Source: Clostridia bacterium
GTDB lineage: Bacteria > Bacillota_A > Clostridia > Christensenellales > Borkfalkiaceae
Length of the DNA: 38,219 nt
NCBI GenBank assembly: GCA_017457015.1
Contig: JAFTIG010000036.1
Location: 1 to 38,219, forward strand
Direction: 5' to 3'
Made by a program: the position numbers and the translations under genes. A model generated the notes under the pieces. The model worked only from the letters and a program-made list of their open reading frames with translations, searched no databases and was not told the origin of the DNA. Shown piece after piece: positions 17,338 to 27,211 of the stretch (position 1 is the first letter of the stretch; every line of letters begins with the position of its first letter).

Positions 17338-18654
17338 TTAAAGAATTTCGTCTATAATTCCTAAATCCCAAAGAAGTCTAGAAAGCACGTACTTATCCCG
17401 TATGTCTTTAGTTGCTTTAAGCGTAGTATTAATATCGCAACATATCCCTATTTCCGCCGTCGTTTTCGGCGCGCCGATAATATCTAAAATCCTTTCAATC
17501 TCCTTTTGAGTAGGTATTTCTTCTCTAATAATTTGACAAATCAAATCCCACTTTTCAATAATTACGTCTATCCGTTTTGCATGTTTTTCCACGCTGTACT
17601 TTCGTTCTCTTTTCTCTTGTTCTATCATAGTTTTAGCGCCCGAACCGAGAAATGCCAACAACTCTTTTGACCATTTAGAATAATCAAACGCTCTTGCGTA
17701 AAATATCGCCCTTTCTTTATTCGGCACGACGGATAGCACCTTTTCATATAGCCCTGCGACGATATTAGTTGCAACTGCGCACTGAATACCGTGCAAATCC
17801 ACGTTTAGATTAAACTCTAGACCGCGCATGTCCCACACGTGTGAAAAATAATGCTCCACACCGCTCGCAGGGCGAGAAACGCCTGCAAACGCCATAGCAA
17901 CACCGCCTAAAACAAGCCCTTCAAATACTGCCTTTATCGCCTCTTCTTCACGCTTTAACAATCCTTGTGCGTTAGAAACGCAACGCTTTAACGCTACCCT
18001 GATTAAATCGGCTACTCTTTCACAATAATATTCGCCCGTTATTTCGTGCGCAATACGCCACTCTGCAATACTTACGTATTTTGCGAGCATATCGCCAAGC
18101 CCTGCTTGCAACGTGTGCATAGGCGCGTTCTTTAACACGTCAATATCACCGATAATAACGTCTGCACATTTACTGGGGAGCGATACTTTTAACCCGTCCA
18201 TAGCCATAGAAGACGTCGCGGACGCGTACCCGTCCATAGACGGCGCAGTGCCCACTATAAAGTACGGTAAGTTAGCCGTTGCCGCCAAAATTTTGCCGAT
18301 ATCGTTTATTACGCCCGAGCCGATTGCTACAACTATATCACAAGCATTGTCAAAATGCATTACCGCACTTCCGACAGCATTTTCATCAGGCTCGATTTTA
18401 TCCTTTTGAAAAACGTATTTAGAATATTCAACACCGCTATCTTGCAAAATTCTTACAACGCTTTGCCCTGCCGCTGAAAAAGTATTTTTATCCGCTAATA
18501 TAAAAACCTTACGTCCGCCGTATTCTCTTAGTAAATCGGGGATCATATTTAGCGCGCCCTTTTTAACTATAACGTTTGGCGTTGCTATTTTATGACTCTT
18601 GCCACAAGCACAATCTTTTTCAGCAAAAGACTGTATATATTCTTTTACGTCCAT
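17338..18654 (-). CDS. egsA: sn-glycerol-1-phosphate dehydrogenase (EgsA/AraM family)
   Basis: Reduces dihydroxyacetone phosphate to sn-glycerol 1-phosphate, the stereoisomer used in archaeal lipids and made by a few bacteria (AraM/EgsA of Bacillus). At 438 residues it is a little longer than the Bacillus enzyme. The NAD(P)-binding AIGSGVINDIGKILA lies near residue 110, the family signature GTAPSMDGYASATSS near 135, and metal-ligand candidates include the Asp of GLGDMLAKY and the His of VEHYFSHVWD and DLHGIQC. It is monocistronic with a consensus promoter and terminator. No arabinose genes or GGGP synthase (PcrB) are in the window, so the fate of G1P is unknown. Confidence 0.88.
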   Translation of the reverse strand: MDVKEYIQSFAEKDCACGKSHKIATPNVIVKKGALNMIPDLLREYGGRKVFILADKNTFSAAGQSVVRILQDSGVEYSKYVFQKDKIEPDENAVGSAVMHFDNACDIVVAIGSGVINDIGKILAATANLPYFIVGTAPSMDGYASATSSMAMDGLKVSLPSKCADVIIGDIDVLKNAPMHTLQAGLGDMLAKYVSIAEWRIAHEITGEYYCERVADLIRVALKRCVSNAQGLLKREEEAIKAVFEGLVLGGVAMAFAGVSRPASGVEHYFSHVWDMRGLEFNLNVDLHGIQCAVATNIVAGLYEKVLSVVPNKERAIFYARAFDYSKWSKELLAFLGSGAKTMIEQEKRERKYSVEKHAKRIDVIIEKWDLICQIIREEIPTQKEIERILDIIGAPKTTAEIGICCDINTTLKATKDIRDKYVLSRLLWDLGIIDEIL

Positions 18655-18686
18655 ACTAAATAATAACCTTTAAAAAGTTTTTTAAA

Positions 18687-18715
18687 ATTTTACCACAAAT
18701 TTCACTTTATTGCAA
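18687..18715 (-). promoter_or_regulatory. promoter of egsA
   Basis: Minus-strand TTGCAA, 17-nt spacer, TAAAAT, ending 32 nt before the start codon. Confidence 0.7.
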
Positions 18716-18761
18716 CAGCCTTTCTTCATTTATATAAAAAATCAAACTGGTGGTGATAAAA

Positions 18762-18893
18762 ATGCACAAAATAGTTGGGAAAATATCCTATTCTATTAGG
18801 ATAAAGCAAAACGGCGTTCATATCGCCTTAAGTAGCCCATTTAAGCAGATAACCACCGAAAATTATCATATTAAGTCCCAAACTTTCACATAG
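18762..18893 (+). CDS. possible 43-residue protein in the egsA-maoC gap
   Basis: The only reasonable frame in the 316-nt stretch 18655-18970. It runs ATG (18762) to TAG and encodes MHKIVGKISYSIRIKQNG and so on, a basic peptide without a membrane segment. GGTGGTG, 6 nt upstream, could serve as a ribosome site. I see no homology and no clear promoter. It could equally be chance. Confidence 0.25.
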   Translation: MHKIVGKISYSIRIKQNGVHIALSSPFKQITTENYHIKSQTFT

Positions 18894-18924
18894 CGTTACC
18901 GTACTTTCAAATCGATTATGTAAA

Positions 18925-18956
18925 ATAAAAAAACGAATAAGTGCTTACCTATCCGT
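18925..18956 (-). terminator. terminator of the ilv-leu operon
   Basis: On the minus strand ACGGATA pairs with TATTCGT (one G-U) around a GTAAGCAC loop region, followed by TTTTTTT. It lies 14 nt after the stop of the last gene. Confidence 0.85.
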
Positions 18957-18970
18957 TCTTTATTTTTAAT

Positions 18971-19399
18971 TTAACGTTTAATCTTTACGATTGCTTCGGT
19001 AACGTCCGTCAAAACTAATTCGCCGTTTTGATTAAACGCTTCAATCGTTACTTCGGCAACGCCGTTCTTTGTATTGCGTGGTGTAAGAGCGGTAATAGTT
19101 GCTTTTGCCGATAACACATCGCCTGCAAACACAGGTTTTAACCACTCGATTTTGGTAGATTTTCCTGCAAGAAGTTCTTCACCAAAAAAGTCCACTTCTA
19201 AATATTTTGCCCACACGGACATAAACGACATTACACCCGGCGCAATGAGTTTATGAAAAGGCGAGCTTTTAGCATACTCTTCGTCAGTATGTAATGGGAT
19301 ATTGTCGTAAGTACGAGCAAAATCCAACATTTTTTCTTTTTCTATAGTCGCAGGCTGTATATCTACCGTCATACCTACTTTTAATTGGTTAAAATACAT
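18971..19399 (-). CDS. MaoC-like hot-dog domain protein
   Basis: The 142-residue single hot-dog domain matches the MaoC/(R)-specific enoyl-CoA hydratase family. The segment ending in DNIPLHTDEEYAKSSPF (residues ~32-48) carries the family's Asp and His at the active site, followed by IAPGVMSFMSV. Such proteins hydrate enoyl-CoA thioesters; the true substrate cannot be read from the sequence. It is the last gene of the ilv-leu operon, 7 nt after the nitroreductase gene, followed by a strong terminator. Its place there suggests a link to branched-chain acyl-CoA chemistry, but this is inference. Confidence 0.85.
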   Translation of the reverse strand: MYFNQLKVGMTVDIQPATIEKEKMLDFARTYDNIPLHTDEEYAKSSPFHKLIAPGVMSFMSVWAKYLEVDFFGEELLAGKSTKIEWLKPVFAGDVLSAKATITALTPRNTKNGVAEVTIEAFNQNGELVLTDVTEAIVKIKR

Positions 19400-19406
19400 A
19401 TTTCAC

Positions 19407-19925
19407 CTAAAAACTGTCGTAATAAACTGTTTCATTTATATCCCTAAACTTTGAATGTAATTCTAACGGTTTTGAATCAACGGCTGGATAACCCATAACT
19501 AATAATGCGACTGGAATTACGTTTTCAGGGATATTAAACGTATCTGCCATTAGCGTAGGATTAAAGTGCATTACCCAACAACACCCAACGCCTATATCTT
19601 GGGCTTTAAGCATCATATGAGTTGCAACTATTGCTGCGTCTACGGGCGACGATAGCGCTCCGTCATACGGGCGCACCCAACTTTCATCCTTATTATGACA
19701 TACGAGTATAGCCGTTGGTGCGTTAAAGTGGCTTTTGGTACACTTCTTTAACTTTTCTATCGACTCTTTAGTGTTAAGAACGAGTATTCTCTGCGGTTGA
19801 TAATTACATCCCGTAGGCGCTTTATGCCCTGCTTTAAGAATTTCTTCTATATCGCTTTGTTTTAAGCGTTCGCCGTTAAACTTTCTTACCGAATACCTTT
19901 CCGTTATAACCTTGTCAAAATCCAT
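19407..19925 (-). CDS. nitroreductase family flavoprotein
   Basis: FMN-dependent oxidoreductase of the nitroreductase fold, 172 residues, typical of the small family members. RYSVRKFNGERLKQSDIE at residues 10-27 holds the FMN-binding Arg-Ser-x-Arg pattern, then GHKAPTGCNYQPQRILV and the C-terminal GVGCCWVMHF and LLVMGYP motifs. The substrate is unknown; in anaerobes these proteins reduce quinones, nitro groups or enones with NAD(P)H. It starts 1 nt after the leuB stop, inside the ilv-leu operon, which is not a usual position. Confidence 0.88.
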   Translation of the reverse strand: MDFDKVITERYSVRKFNGERLKQSDIEEILKAGHKAPTGCNYQPQRILVLNTKESIEKLKKCTKSHFNAPTAILVCHNKDESWVRPYDGALSSPVDAAIVATHMMLKAQDIGVGCCWVMHFNPTLMADTFNIPENVIPVALLVMGYPAVDSKPLELHSKFRDINETVYYDSF

Positions 19926-19926
19926 A

Positions 19927-20997
19927 CTAAATCCTATCGCTTACAAGGTCGCCCATTTTTGAGCAACCCACCTTTATTTTGCCTTCTTGCATTATATCAC
20001 AAGTACGGTACCCGTCGTCAAGCGTTTTATTTACGGCACGCTCAATCGCGTCGGCTTCTTCTTTCATATCAAAAGAATATCGTAGCATCATAGCAACGGA
20101 CAAAATAGTTCCCAAAGGATTCGCAATATCTTGACCTGCAATATCAGGCGCAGAGCCGTGAATAGGCTCGTACATACCGAGAGTAGTTGAAGAAAGCGAT
20201 GCGGATGGCATCATACCGATTGAGCCGGTAAGCATAGACGCTTCGTCAGATAAGATGTCGCCGAACATATTTTCAGTAACCAAAACGTCAAACTGCGTTG
20301 GGTTTTTGATTAGTTGCATTGCCGTGTTATCAACCAAAATATCACTATATTCTACTTCGGGATATTCTTCTTTCAATCGGTGCATAACCTTTCGCCAAAG
20401 CCTTGAAGTTTCTAAAACGTTCGCTTTATCAACGGACGCAAGTTTTTTGTTCCTTTTCATAGCCGTTGAATAAGCCACTCTGCCGATACGCTCGATTTCA
20501 CTTTCAGAATATGGCATAATATCGGTTGCTTTGGTTTCACCGTTTACAACTTCGGTTTTCTTTTCGCCAAAATACACACCGCCCGTAAGTTCTCTAACTA
20601 TCAAAAGGTCTATACCACCCCCTACGATTTCTTGTTTTAACGGCGACGCGTTTACAAGCTGTGGAAATAGCTTTGTCGGGCGCAAGTTTGCAAAAAGCCC
20701 AAGTTCTTTTCTAACCGCAAGAAGCGCTTTTTCAGGACGGATATTTGCAGGGCAATTATCCCATTTAGGTCCACCGACAGCGCCTAATAAAACGCTGTCT
20801 GCGTCTTTGCATTTTTGCATGTTTTCGTCAGTTATAGGCACGCCGTATTTATCGATAGAACAACCGCCAATGTCTACGTAAGTATAATTAAAAGTATGCC
20901 CGAATTTTTCGCCGACTTTATTTAAAACCTTTATCGCTTCTCTAATTATTTCAGGACCTATTCCATCACCAGATAAAACGGTAATATTTTTATTCAT
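19927..20997 (-). CDS. leuB: 3-isopropylmalate dehydrogenase
   Basis: Oxidatively decarboxylates 3-isopropylmalate to 2-oxoisocaproate with NAD+, the last leucine-specific step before transamination. At 356 residues it has the family's length, with [10 protein letters not shown] at residues 8-17, the substrate-binding [12 protein letters not shown] near 92, and the metal-binding [13 protein letters not shown] plus [12 protein letters not shown] and NPLGTILS motifs. The ATG follows the leuD stop by 2 nt. Confidence 0.97.
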   Translation of the reverse strand: MNKNITVLSGDGIGPEIIREAIKVLNKVGEKFGHTFNYTYVDIGGCSIDKYGVPITDENMQKCKDADSVLLGAVGGPKWDNCPANIRPEKALLAVRKELGLFANLRPTKLFPQLVNASPLKQEIVGGGIDLLIVRELTGGVYFGEKKTEVVNGETKATDIMPYSESEIERIGRVAYSTAMKRNKKLASVDKANVLETSRLWRKVMHRLKEEYPEVEYSDILVDNTAMQLIKNPTQFDVLVTENMFGDILSDEASMLTGSIGMMPSASLSSTTLGMYEPIHGSAPDIAGQDIANPLGTILSVAMMLRYSFDMKEEADAIERAVNKTLDDGYRTCDIMQEGKIKVGCSKMGDLVSDRI

Positions 20998-20999
20998 AA

Positions 21000-21485
21000 T
21001 TATTCTCCTTTTAAAGACGCTAAAAGTCCGCCTTTTCTAATAATGTTTTGAATAAATTCGGGGAAAGGTTGCGCTTTATACGTTTTTCCCGTAGTAATAT
21101 CAGTTATAAGTCCGGTATCAAAGTCAACTCTAACTTCGTCGCCTGCATTAATCTCTTCAGCGGCTTGTTCGCACTCTAAAATAGGAAGTCCTATGTTTAT
21201 TGCGTTGCGATAAAAAATACGCGCAAAACTTTTAGCGATAACGCAACCCGTTCCACAAGTTTTAATAACTAGTGGAGCGTGTTCACGAGAAGAACCGCAA
21301 CCAAAATTCCAACCTGCGACCATGACGTCGCCCGTATTTACTTTTTTAACGAACTCGGCGTCAATATCTTCCATACAATGAAGCGCAAGTTCTCTTGCGT
21401 TAGAAGTATTGAGATAACGAGCAGGGATTATAACGTCCGTATCAACGTTATCGGGGTATTTAAAAACTTTACCTTTAGTATCCAT
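21000..21485 (-). CDS. leuD: 3-isopropylmalate dehydratase small subunit
   Basis: Swivelling subunit that completes the active site of isopropylmalate isomerase with LeuC. The 161-residue protein has the loop motif [13 protein letters not shown] (residues ~54-66) and the N-terminal [14 protein letters not shown]. The length matches the shorter LeuD type found in Clostridia and archaea. It lies 1 nt after leuC. Confidence 0.96.
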   Translation of the reverse strand: MDTKGKVFKYPDNVDTDVIIPARYLNTSNARELALHCMEDIDAEFVKKVNTGDVMVAGWNFGCGSSREHAPLVIKTCGTGCVIAKSFARIFYRNAINIGLPILECEQAAEEINAGDEVRVDFDTGLITDITTGKTYKAQPFPEFIQNIIRKGGLLASLKGE

Positions 21486-21486
21486 T

Positions 21487-22746
21487 TTAGTTCTCCTTTG
21501 GGTTAGTGATATAACCCGTAATAGCGCTTGCTGCCGCTGTTAACGGGCTTGCAAGATAAACTTCACTCTTAACGTGTCCCATACGGCCAACGAAATTTCT
21601 ATTCGTCGTTGCGATACAGCGTTCGCCCTCTGCCAAAATTCCCATATATCCGCCAAGACAAGGTCCGCAAGTAGGTGTAGAAACTACCGCTCCTGCGTCA
21701 ATAAAGGCAGTAACGTAACCTTTTTCCACGCACTCTTTATAAATCTGCATAGTCGCAGGTATTATTATACAACGTACGCTATCGGCAACTTTTTGACCTT
21801 TTAACACGTTATACGCCGCCGTCATATCTTCCATCCTGCCGTTAGTGCAACTGCCGATAACTACTTGGTCGATTTTAATACCACCTAATTCACTTGCAGG
21901 GTGAGTATTTTCGGGAAGATGTGGGCAAGCAACCGTCGGAACGATTTTATTTAAATCAATATCAATAACTTTTTCGTATTCGGCGTCCTCGTCCGCAGAG
22001 AAAACGACGGGCTTTCTTTCACTTCTGCCGTTTAAGTATTCAATCGTTTTTTCATCCACTGGGAATATGCCGTTTTTAGCGCCTGCTTCTATTGCCATAT
22101 TGCAGATGCAGAGCCTATCGTCCATAGATAAACTGCTTACGCCGTCGCCCGTAAATTCCATACTTTTATAGAGCGCACCGTCAACGCCTATCATGCCTAT
22201 AATGGTAAGAATAACGTCTTTACCGCTACAATTTTTATTAAGTTCTCCCGAAAGGTTGAACTTTATTGCCGACGGAACTTTAAACCAAGCCGTTCCCGTA
22301 GCCATACCTGCCGCCATATCCGTACTGCCAACGCCTGTGGAAAAAGCACCTAGCGCGCCGTAAGTACAAGTATGACTGTCTGCGCCGATTATGCAATCAC
22401 CCGCAGTTACTACACCTTGTTCTGGAAGTAGCGCGTGTTCTATACCCATTTTACCGACGTCGTAAAAATGGCTTACACAGTGTGAACAAGAGAAATTTCT
22501 GCATTGCTTACTTTGTTCAGCCGCTTTTATATCTTTATTAGGCACGAAATGGTCTAAAACTATAGCGATCTTATCTTTATCAAAAACCTTATTAAATCCC
22601 GCTTTTGTAAATTCGTTTATTGCAACGGGCGTAGTTATATCGTTGCCGAGAACTATATCGAGTTTGGCACTGATAAGTTGTCCCGAAACGACTTTATCCA
22701 ATCCTGCGTGAGCTGCAAGGATTTTTTGAGTCATTGTCATACCCAT
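21487..22746 (-). CDS. leuC: 3-isopropylmalate dehydratase large subunit
   Basis: Aconitase-like 4Fe-4S enzyme that isomerises 2- to 3-isopropylmalate with LeuD. Of its 419 residues, the cluster cysteines lie in [13 protein letters not shown] and in [15 protein letters not shown], and the [21 protein letters not shown] motif region is present near residue 123. The ATG at 22746 is chosen because AAAGGAG lies 10 nt upstream; internal Met residues 3 and 5 are alternatives. It follows leuA after 5 nt. Confidence 0.97.
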   Translation of the reverse strand: MGMTMTQKILAAHAGLDKVVSGQLISAKLDIVLGNDITTPVAINEFTKAGFNKVFDKDKIAIVLDHFVPNKDIKAAEQSKQCRNFSCSHCVSHFYDVGKMGIEHALLPEQGVVTAGDCIIGADSHTCTYGALGAFSTGVGSTDMAAGMATGTAWFKVPSAIKFNLSGELNKNCSGKDVILTIIGMIGVDGALYKSMEFTGDGVSSLSMDDRLCICNMAIEAGAKNGIFPVDEKTIEYLNGRSERKPVVFSADEDAEYEKVIDIDLNKIVPTVACPHLPENTHPASELGGIKIDQVVIGSCTNGRMEDMTAAYNVLKGQKVADSVRCIIIPATMQIYKECVEKGYVTAFIDAGAVVSTPTCGPCLGGYMGILAEGERCIATTNRNFVGRMGHVKSEVYLASPLTAAASAITGYITNPKEN

Positions 22747-22751
22747 AACGC

Positions 22752-24422
22752 TTATTCTCCTTTAACTAAATTATGATAAGCACTCAAGAGTGCATTTATA
22801 TTCGCTTTCATAACGTCCGTATCCGTTCCTGCACCCCAGTACGTTTTGCCGTCAATTCTTTCAAGCCCTATGTACGACGCAGCCATACTTCTAGAACCGT
22901 CGCCTTGCATACTGTGCTGAGTATAAACTTGAAGGGTATATTCTTCACCCGTAAATTCGTGTAGAGCGTTATTGACTGCACTTAAAAGGCCGTTGCCTTC
23001 CGCTTCAATTTCAGTTTCTTCGCCGTTCTTTAAGAAAGAAACGCTGACCTTGACGACTTCGTTTTCTCTTATAAAATCAAAATCACTTATTTCTATTTCA
23101 CAAGGCACGTTGAGATATTTTTCAGTAAAAATATCCAAAACTTCGTTAGGTTTAAGTTCTTTATGCTCGTGGTCGGAAACGTTTTTGCACGCATAACTAA
23201 AATGTTCTCTCATTTTAGCAGGAAGATTATAGCCGAAAGTTTGTTCAAGCAAGTATCCGATTCCACCTTTACCGCTTTGGGAGTTTACCCTAATAACGTC
23301 CGCGTCGTAAGTTCTCCCGATATCTTTCGGATCGATAGGAAGATACGGAACGGTCCACTCGTGTAATTTGTTTTTAACCCTATATTTCATGCCTTTTGCA
23401 ATAGCGTCTTGGTGACTGCCGGAAAACGCTGCAAACACCAAAGCACCTGCGTACGGCGAACGTTCGTAGACGTGCATACGGGTACATTTTTCGTATTCTT
23501 CGACCAAATACGTCATATCTGAAAAATCAAGTTTAGGATCAACACCGTGCGAATACATATTCATTGCAAGCGTGATTATATCGACGTTACCCGTCCTTTC
23601 ACCGTTGCCAAAGAGCGTGCCTTCAACTCTGTCTGCGCCTGCAAGTAGCGCAAGTTCGGTATCCGCTACGCCAGTACCCCTATCGTTATGCGGATGAAGA
23701 GATAGCGTAACGTGTTCACGGTATTTTAAGTTTTCGCTAATATACTCAACCTGACTTGCGTAAACGTGCGGTAAACTCATTTCTACGGTTACGGGAAGGT
23801 TGATTATAACGTTATTTTTTTCACTTGGCTCTAATACGTCTAAAACGGCGTTGCAGACTTCTAACGCGTATTCAGGCTCTGTTCCCGTAAAACTTTCGGG
23901 AGAATACTCAAAACGGAAATTACCTTCGTATTCACTCGCAAGTTTTTTAACGAGTTTTGCCCCGTCAACGGCAATTTTTTTGATTTCTTCTTTAGACTTT
24001 TTGAAAACTTGTTCACGTTGCGCAACGCTCACCGAATTATAAAAGTGAATTATTGCGCTCGGAGCGCCTTTGCACGCTTCAAAAGTCTTTCTAATAATAT
24101 GTTCTCTACATTGCGTTAACACTTGAACGGTAACGTCAGAAGGTATCATATTATTATCGATAAGCGTTCTTAAAAACTCGTATTCCGTTTCGCTAGCCGC
24201 AGGGAAACCCACTTCAATTTCCTTAAATCCCACTTTAAGTAAAACGTTATAGAACTCTAGTTTTTCTTCTAAACTCATCGGTATAACTAAACTTTGATTG
24301 CCGTCGCGCATATCGACGCTACACCAAACGGGCGCTTTTTCAATATGGTCTTTTTCCACCCATTTAACGTGTTTTCCAGGCGCAGGATAATATCCCACGC
24401 TATACTTTTTTGCATCCATCAT
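22752..24422 (-). CDS. leuA: 2-isopropylmalate synthase (long, actinobacterial-type)
   Basis: Condenses 2-oxoisovalerate with acetyl-CoA, committing carbon to leucine. The 556-residue protein is of the longer LeuA type: an N-terminal extension, then the DmpG-like TIM barrel with [14 protein letters not shown] near residue 37, metal-binding [14 protein letters not shown] near 240, and the [10 protein letters not shown] motif. The C-terminal LeuA regulatory domain (residues ~420-550) suggests leucine feedback inhibition. GGAG is 7 nt before the ATG. It is preceded by ridA with a 10-nt gap. Confidence 0.97.
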   Translation of the reverse strand: MMDAKKYSVGYYPAPGKHVKWVEKDHIEKAPVWCSVDMRDGNQSLVIPMSLEEKLEFYNVLLKVGFKEIEVGFPAASETEYEFLRTLIDNNMIPSDVTVQVLTQCREHIIRKTFEACKGAPSAIIHFYNSVSVAQREQVFKKSKEEIKKIAVDGAKLVKKLASEYEGNFRFEYSPESFTGTEPEYALEVCNAVLDVLEPSEKNNVIINLPVTVEMSLPHVYASQVEYISENLKYREHVTLSLHPHNDRGTGVADTELALLAGADRVEGTLFGNGERTGNVDIITLAMNMYSHGVDPKLDFSDMTYLVEEYEKCTRMHVYERSPYAGALVFAAFSGSHQDAIAKGMKYRVKNKLHEWTVPYLPIDPKDIGRTYDADVIRVNSQSGKGGIGYLLEQTFGYNLPAKMREHFSYACKNVSDHEHKELKPNEVLDIFTEKYLNVPCEIEISDFDFIRENEVVKVSVSFLKNGEETEIEAEGNGLLSAVNNALHEFTGEEYTLQVYTQHSMQGDGSRSMAASYIGLERIDGKTYWGAGTDTDVMKANINALLSAYHNLVKGE

Positions 24423-24432
24423 AACAATACTC

Positions 24433-24804
24433 CTATATCACGGCGACGACTTCAACTTCTACGAGCGCGCCTTTCGGTAAATCTTTTACAGCCACGCAAG
24501 AGCGCGCAGGTGCGTTAACAATATATTTTGCATACACTTCATTAAAAGATGAAAAATCGTTTATATCCGCTAAAAAACAAGTGGTTTTAACAGCGTTATC
24601 AAGTGAAGTTCCCGCCGCCTTTAACACTTCTGATAAATTTTTCATAACTTGTTCGGTTTGCTCTTTAATATTTTTTCCGACAATTACGCCACTTTCGGGG
24701 TTTAACGGTATTTGTCCCGACGTATAAACCAAACCGTTTACTACGACCGCTTGCGAATAAGGACCTATTGCTTTCGGCGCTTTATCGGTGCTTACTTTTT
24801 TCAT
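24433..24804 (-). CDS. ridA: RidA family enamine/imine deaminase
   Basis: Hydrolyses the reactive enamine/imine released by PLP enzymes such as threonine dehydratase to the 2-oxoacid, protecting other PLP enzymes. The 123-residue protein carries AIGPYSQAVVVNGLVYTSGQ at residues 12-31, the trimer-interface and active-site motif CVAVKDLPKGALVEVEVVA with the catalytic Arg just before it (APARSC). It lies directly downstream of ilvA, which makes its substrate, so the context supports the function. Confidence 0.95.
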   Translation of the reverse strand: MKKVSTDKAPKAIGPYSQAVVVNGLVYTSGQIPLNPESGVIVGKNIKEQTEQVMKNLSEVLKAAGTSLDNAVKTTCFLADINDFSSFNEVYAKYIVNAPARSCVAVKDLPKGALVEVEVVAVI

Positions 24805-24817
24805 GTTCCTTTCTCCT

Positions 24818-26020
24818 TTAATTAACTATTTTAATACCAAAATCGGTAAGTGCTTCTTTGATTTTTTCTATATGTTCGTGATTTCTAGTTTCTAAACTTA
24901 ATCTTAAATAACAACCGTTTACGTCCGAACCAGCGCTCGCGTGTTCGTGATGAACGGCAGTGACGTTTCCGCCTTGTTCTGCGATAATTTTTGAAACGCT
25001 TAAAAGTTGTCCCGGCTTATCAACTAATTCAATGTTAAGATGACAACTTCTTCCACTCATCACAAGTCCCCTAGTGATAACGCGTGAAAGTATGGTAACG
25101 TCAATATTTCCACCCGACAAAATGCACACTGCCTTTTTGCCATCTAGTGGGAGTTTGCCAAACATAGCCGCGGCAACGGCGACTGCGCCTGCACCTTCGG
25201 TAACGAGTTTATGCTGTTCCATAAGTGCTAAAATTGCAGCAGACACTTCGTCGTCGGTAACGGTCACTATTTCGTCAACGTATTTAGAACATATATCGTA
25301 AGTAAGCGAGCCAGGCTCTTTTACTGCAATACCGTCTGCAATAGTAAACACCGAATCGAGTTTTTCAATATGTCCGTCGTGAATAGAGTTAGCCATTGAC
25401 GGAGCGCCTTGCGCTTGAACACCGTAAACTTTTATATTCGGGTTTAGACTTTTAATTGTGTACGCTATACCCGAAATAAGCCCACCGCCACCAATAGGAA
25501 CTATAACCGCTTGCATGTCGGGGATTTGCTCGTACAGTTCAAGTGCGATAGTCCCCTGCCCTGCGATTACGTCAGCGTCGTCGAAAGGATGAATAAAGGT
25601 ATACCCTTTTTGGTCGCGAAGCGATAATGCTTTTTGATAAGCGTCGTCGTAAACGCCTTCTACCAAACAAACTTCCGCGCCGTAACTTTTAGTTGCTTCA
25701 ACTTTAGAAATAGGCGCGTTGTCAGGCAAACAAATAACCGATTTTAGACCGTTCTTTTGTGCTGCGAGCGCAACGCCTTGTGCGTGGTTACCAGCAGAAC
25801 AAGCAATGACGCCACGCTCTTTTTCTTTATCAGTTAATTGCGACATCTTGTAATATGCCCCACGCACTTTAAAAGAGCCTGTTATTTGTAAATTTTCCGT
25901 TTTTAGATATAGATCAACGCCTTCTTTAAGCTTTGGAGCATATAGAACGTCAGTTTCTCTAACTACGTTTTTTAATATGTAACTTGCTTTATACACGTTG
26001 TCAAGTGTTAGTTTTTTCAT
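24818..26020 (-). CDS. ilvA: threonine ammonia-lyase with C-terminal ACT domain
   Basis: PLP enzyme that deaminates threonine to 2-oxobutyrate, the entry to isoleucine. At 400 residues it belongs to the shorter type with one ACT-like domain. The PLP lysine is in ITGSFKVRGAYYKM near residue 50, the phosphate-binding glycines in VPIGGGGLISGIA near 176, and the ACT-like domain covers ~325-400 (LNIELVDKPGQLLSVSKII). This architecture is shared by TdcB-like and IlvA enzymes; the ilv operon context and adjacent ridA favour a biosynthetic role. Confidence 0.94.
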   Translation of the reverse strand: MKKLTLDNVYKASYILKNVVRETDVLYAPKLKEGVDLYLKTENLQITGSFKVRGAYYKMSQLTDKEKERGVIACSAGNHAQGVALAAQKNGLKSVICLPDNAPISKVEATKSYGAEVCLVEGVYDDAYQKALSLRDQKGYTFIHPFDDADVIAGQGTIALELYEQIPDMQAVIVPIGGGGLISGIAYTIKSLNPNIKVYGVQAQGAPSMANSIHDGHIEKLDSVFTIADGIAVKEPGSLTYDICSKYVDEIVTVTDDEVSAAILALMEQHKLVTEGAGAVAVAAAMFGKLPLDGKKAVCILSGGNIDVTILSRVITRGLVMSGRSCHLNIELVDKPGQLLSVSKIIAEQGGNVTAVHHEHASAGSDVNGCYLRLSLETRNHEHIEKIKEALTDFGIKIVN

Positions 26021-26028
26021 CTTCGTAC

Positions 26029-27210
26029 CTATAATAAACTGTTAATAAATTGTTCGGCTGCTCTTGGCGATCGACTACCTTTACTTAAAGCAAACGCTTC
26101 GGCTTTAACTAACAAATCTTCGGTTATATTTATACCTGATTTTTGCGCAAGATTTTTTACGATATTTAAATAAAGTTCTTTATTCGGTTTTTGGAAATAT
26201 ACCGTAAGCCCGAACCTATCGGATAAAGATAAGAGTTCTTGCATAGTATCGTTTCTATGAACGTCGTCCGTTGAATTTCTATCAGCAAAACTTTCCTTAA
26301 TAATATGTTTTCGGTTGCTCGTTGCATAAATTGCTGCGTTGTTTGCTTTTTTTGATGCAGAGCCTTCTAACGCCGCCTTTAACATACTGAACGAATCGTC
26401 GTTTTTATTAAACGATAAATCGTCTATAAAAATAATAAACTTTAGCGGATTATCGGCAATTTTACCCATAACGGATGCAAGCGATAAAAGTTGGTCTTTT
26501 CTAATTTCTATAAGCCTTAACCCGTCTTTATAAAAATGATTTACACACGCTTTTACCGTTGACGATTTTCCCGTACCTGCATCACCACACAGCAAAACGT
26601 TTGCGGCTGGGCGACCTTCTAAAAGCGCTTTAGTGTTCTCTAAAACTTGCTTTCTTTCATATTCGTAACCGACAAAAGCGTCTAGTTTTATTTGGTCGAC
26701 AGACTCGACGGGAACTATATCGTTACCTACGACTTTAAACATTTCGGAAGTGGCAAAGATTCCGTAACCGTACTTACCCACGTTGTTAATTCGCTCTTTA
26801 TACTCTTTTACAAAATCCACTCTCTCGTTTTTAAACTTTGGAATATAGCCGTTATAATCCATATCTTCGGTCAAGTCTGATTCGCTAATTTCAGTAAGTC
26901 TTGAAAAGAGCGCTAATTCCGCCAAAGCGTTTTCTTCAATCGTGTTATCGATTATTTTACCCTTTGCCTTGCCTATTACGTAAACGTTTTCGTCTTCAAA
27001 CACAGCTTTTAAAAGACAGTCTGAAAACGAGTTGTTATACTCGCCGAGCGTATAAACGAAATTACCGTACAGCGATAATTTATCATCGGAATTTTGTTTG
27101 CACCTTAAACATTTCAAGAGCGCGGAAACCGCTTTATTTTCCAAAACGCCCCTAAATACGCTAACTGCAGATAATTCTTTAGATAAGTTTTTTTGTGCTT
27201 GTGTTTTCAT
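26029..27210 (-). CDS. DUF815 family AAA+ ATPase inside the ilv operon
   Basis: The 393-residue protein contains one ATPase domain. Walker A is LLCGDAGTGKSST near residue 208, Walker B is FIIFIDDLSF near 255, and a sensor-like ATSNRKH and the DRFGLTVYF segment follow; this is the DUF815 layout. The function of DUF815 proteins is not known. I start it at the ATG at 27210, one base after the ilvD stop (TAA-A-ATG) with GAAGG upstream; a TTG at 27222 would overlap ilvD. The gene is tightly packed between ilvD and ilvA, so it is co-transcribed with the pathway, which is unexpected for this family. Confidence 0.9.
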   Translation of the reverse strand: MKTQAQKNLSKELSAVSVFRGVLENKAVSALLKCLRCKQNSDDKLSLYGNFVYTLGEYNNSFSDCLLKAVFEDENVYVIGKAKGKIIDNTIEENALAELALFSRLTEISESDLTEDMDYNGYIPKFKNERVDFVKEYKERINNVGKYGYGIFATSEMFKVVGNDIVPVESVDQIKLDAFVGYEYERKQVLENTKALLEGRPAANVLLCGDAGTGKSSTVKACVNHFYKDGLRLIEIRKDQLLSLASVMGKIADNPLKFIIFIDDLSFNKNDDSFSMLKAALEGSASKKANNAAIYATSNRKHIIKESFADRNSTDDVHRNDTMQELLSLSDRFGLTVYFQKPNKELYLNIVKNLAQKSGINITEDLLVKAEAFALSKGSRSPRAAEQFINSLL

Positions 27211-27211
27211 T

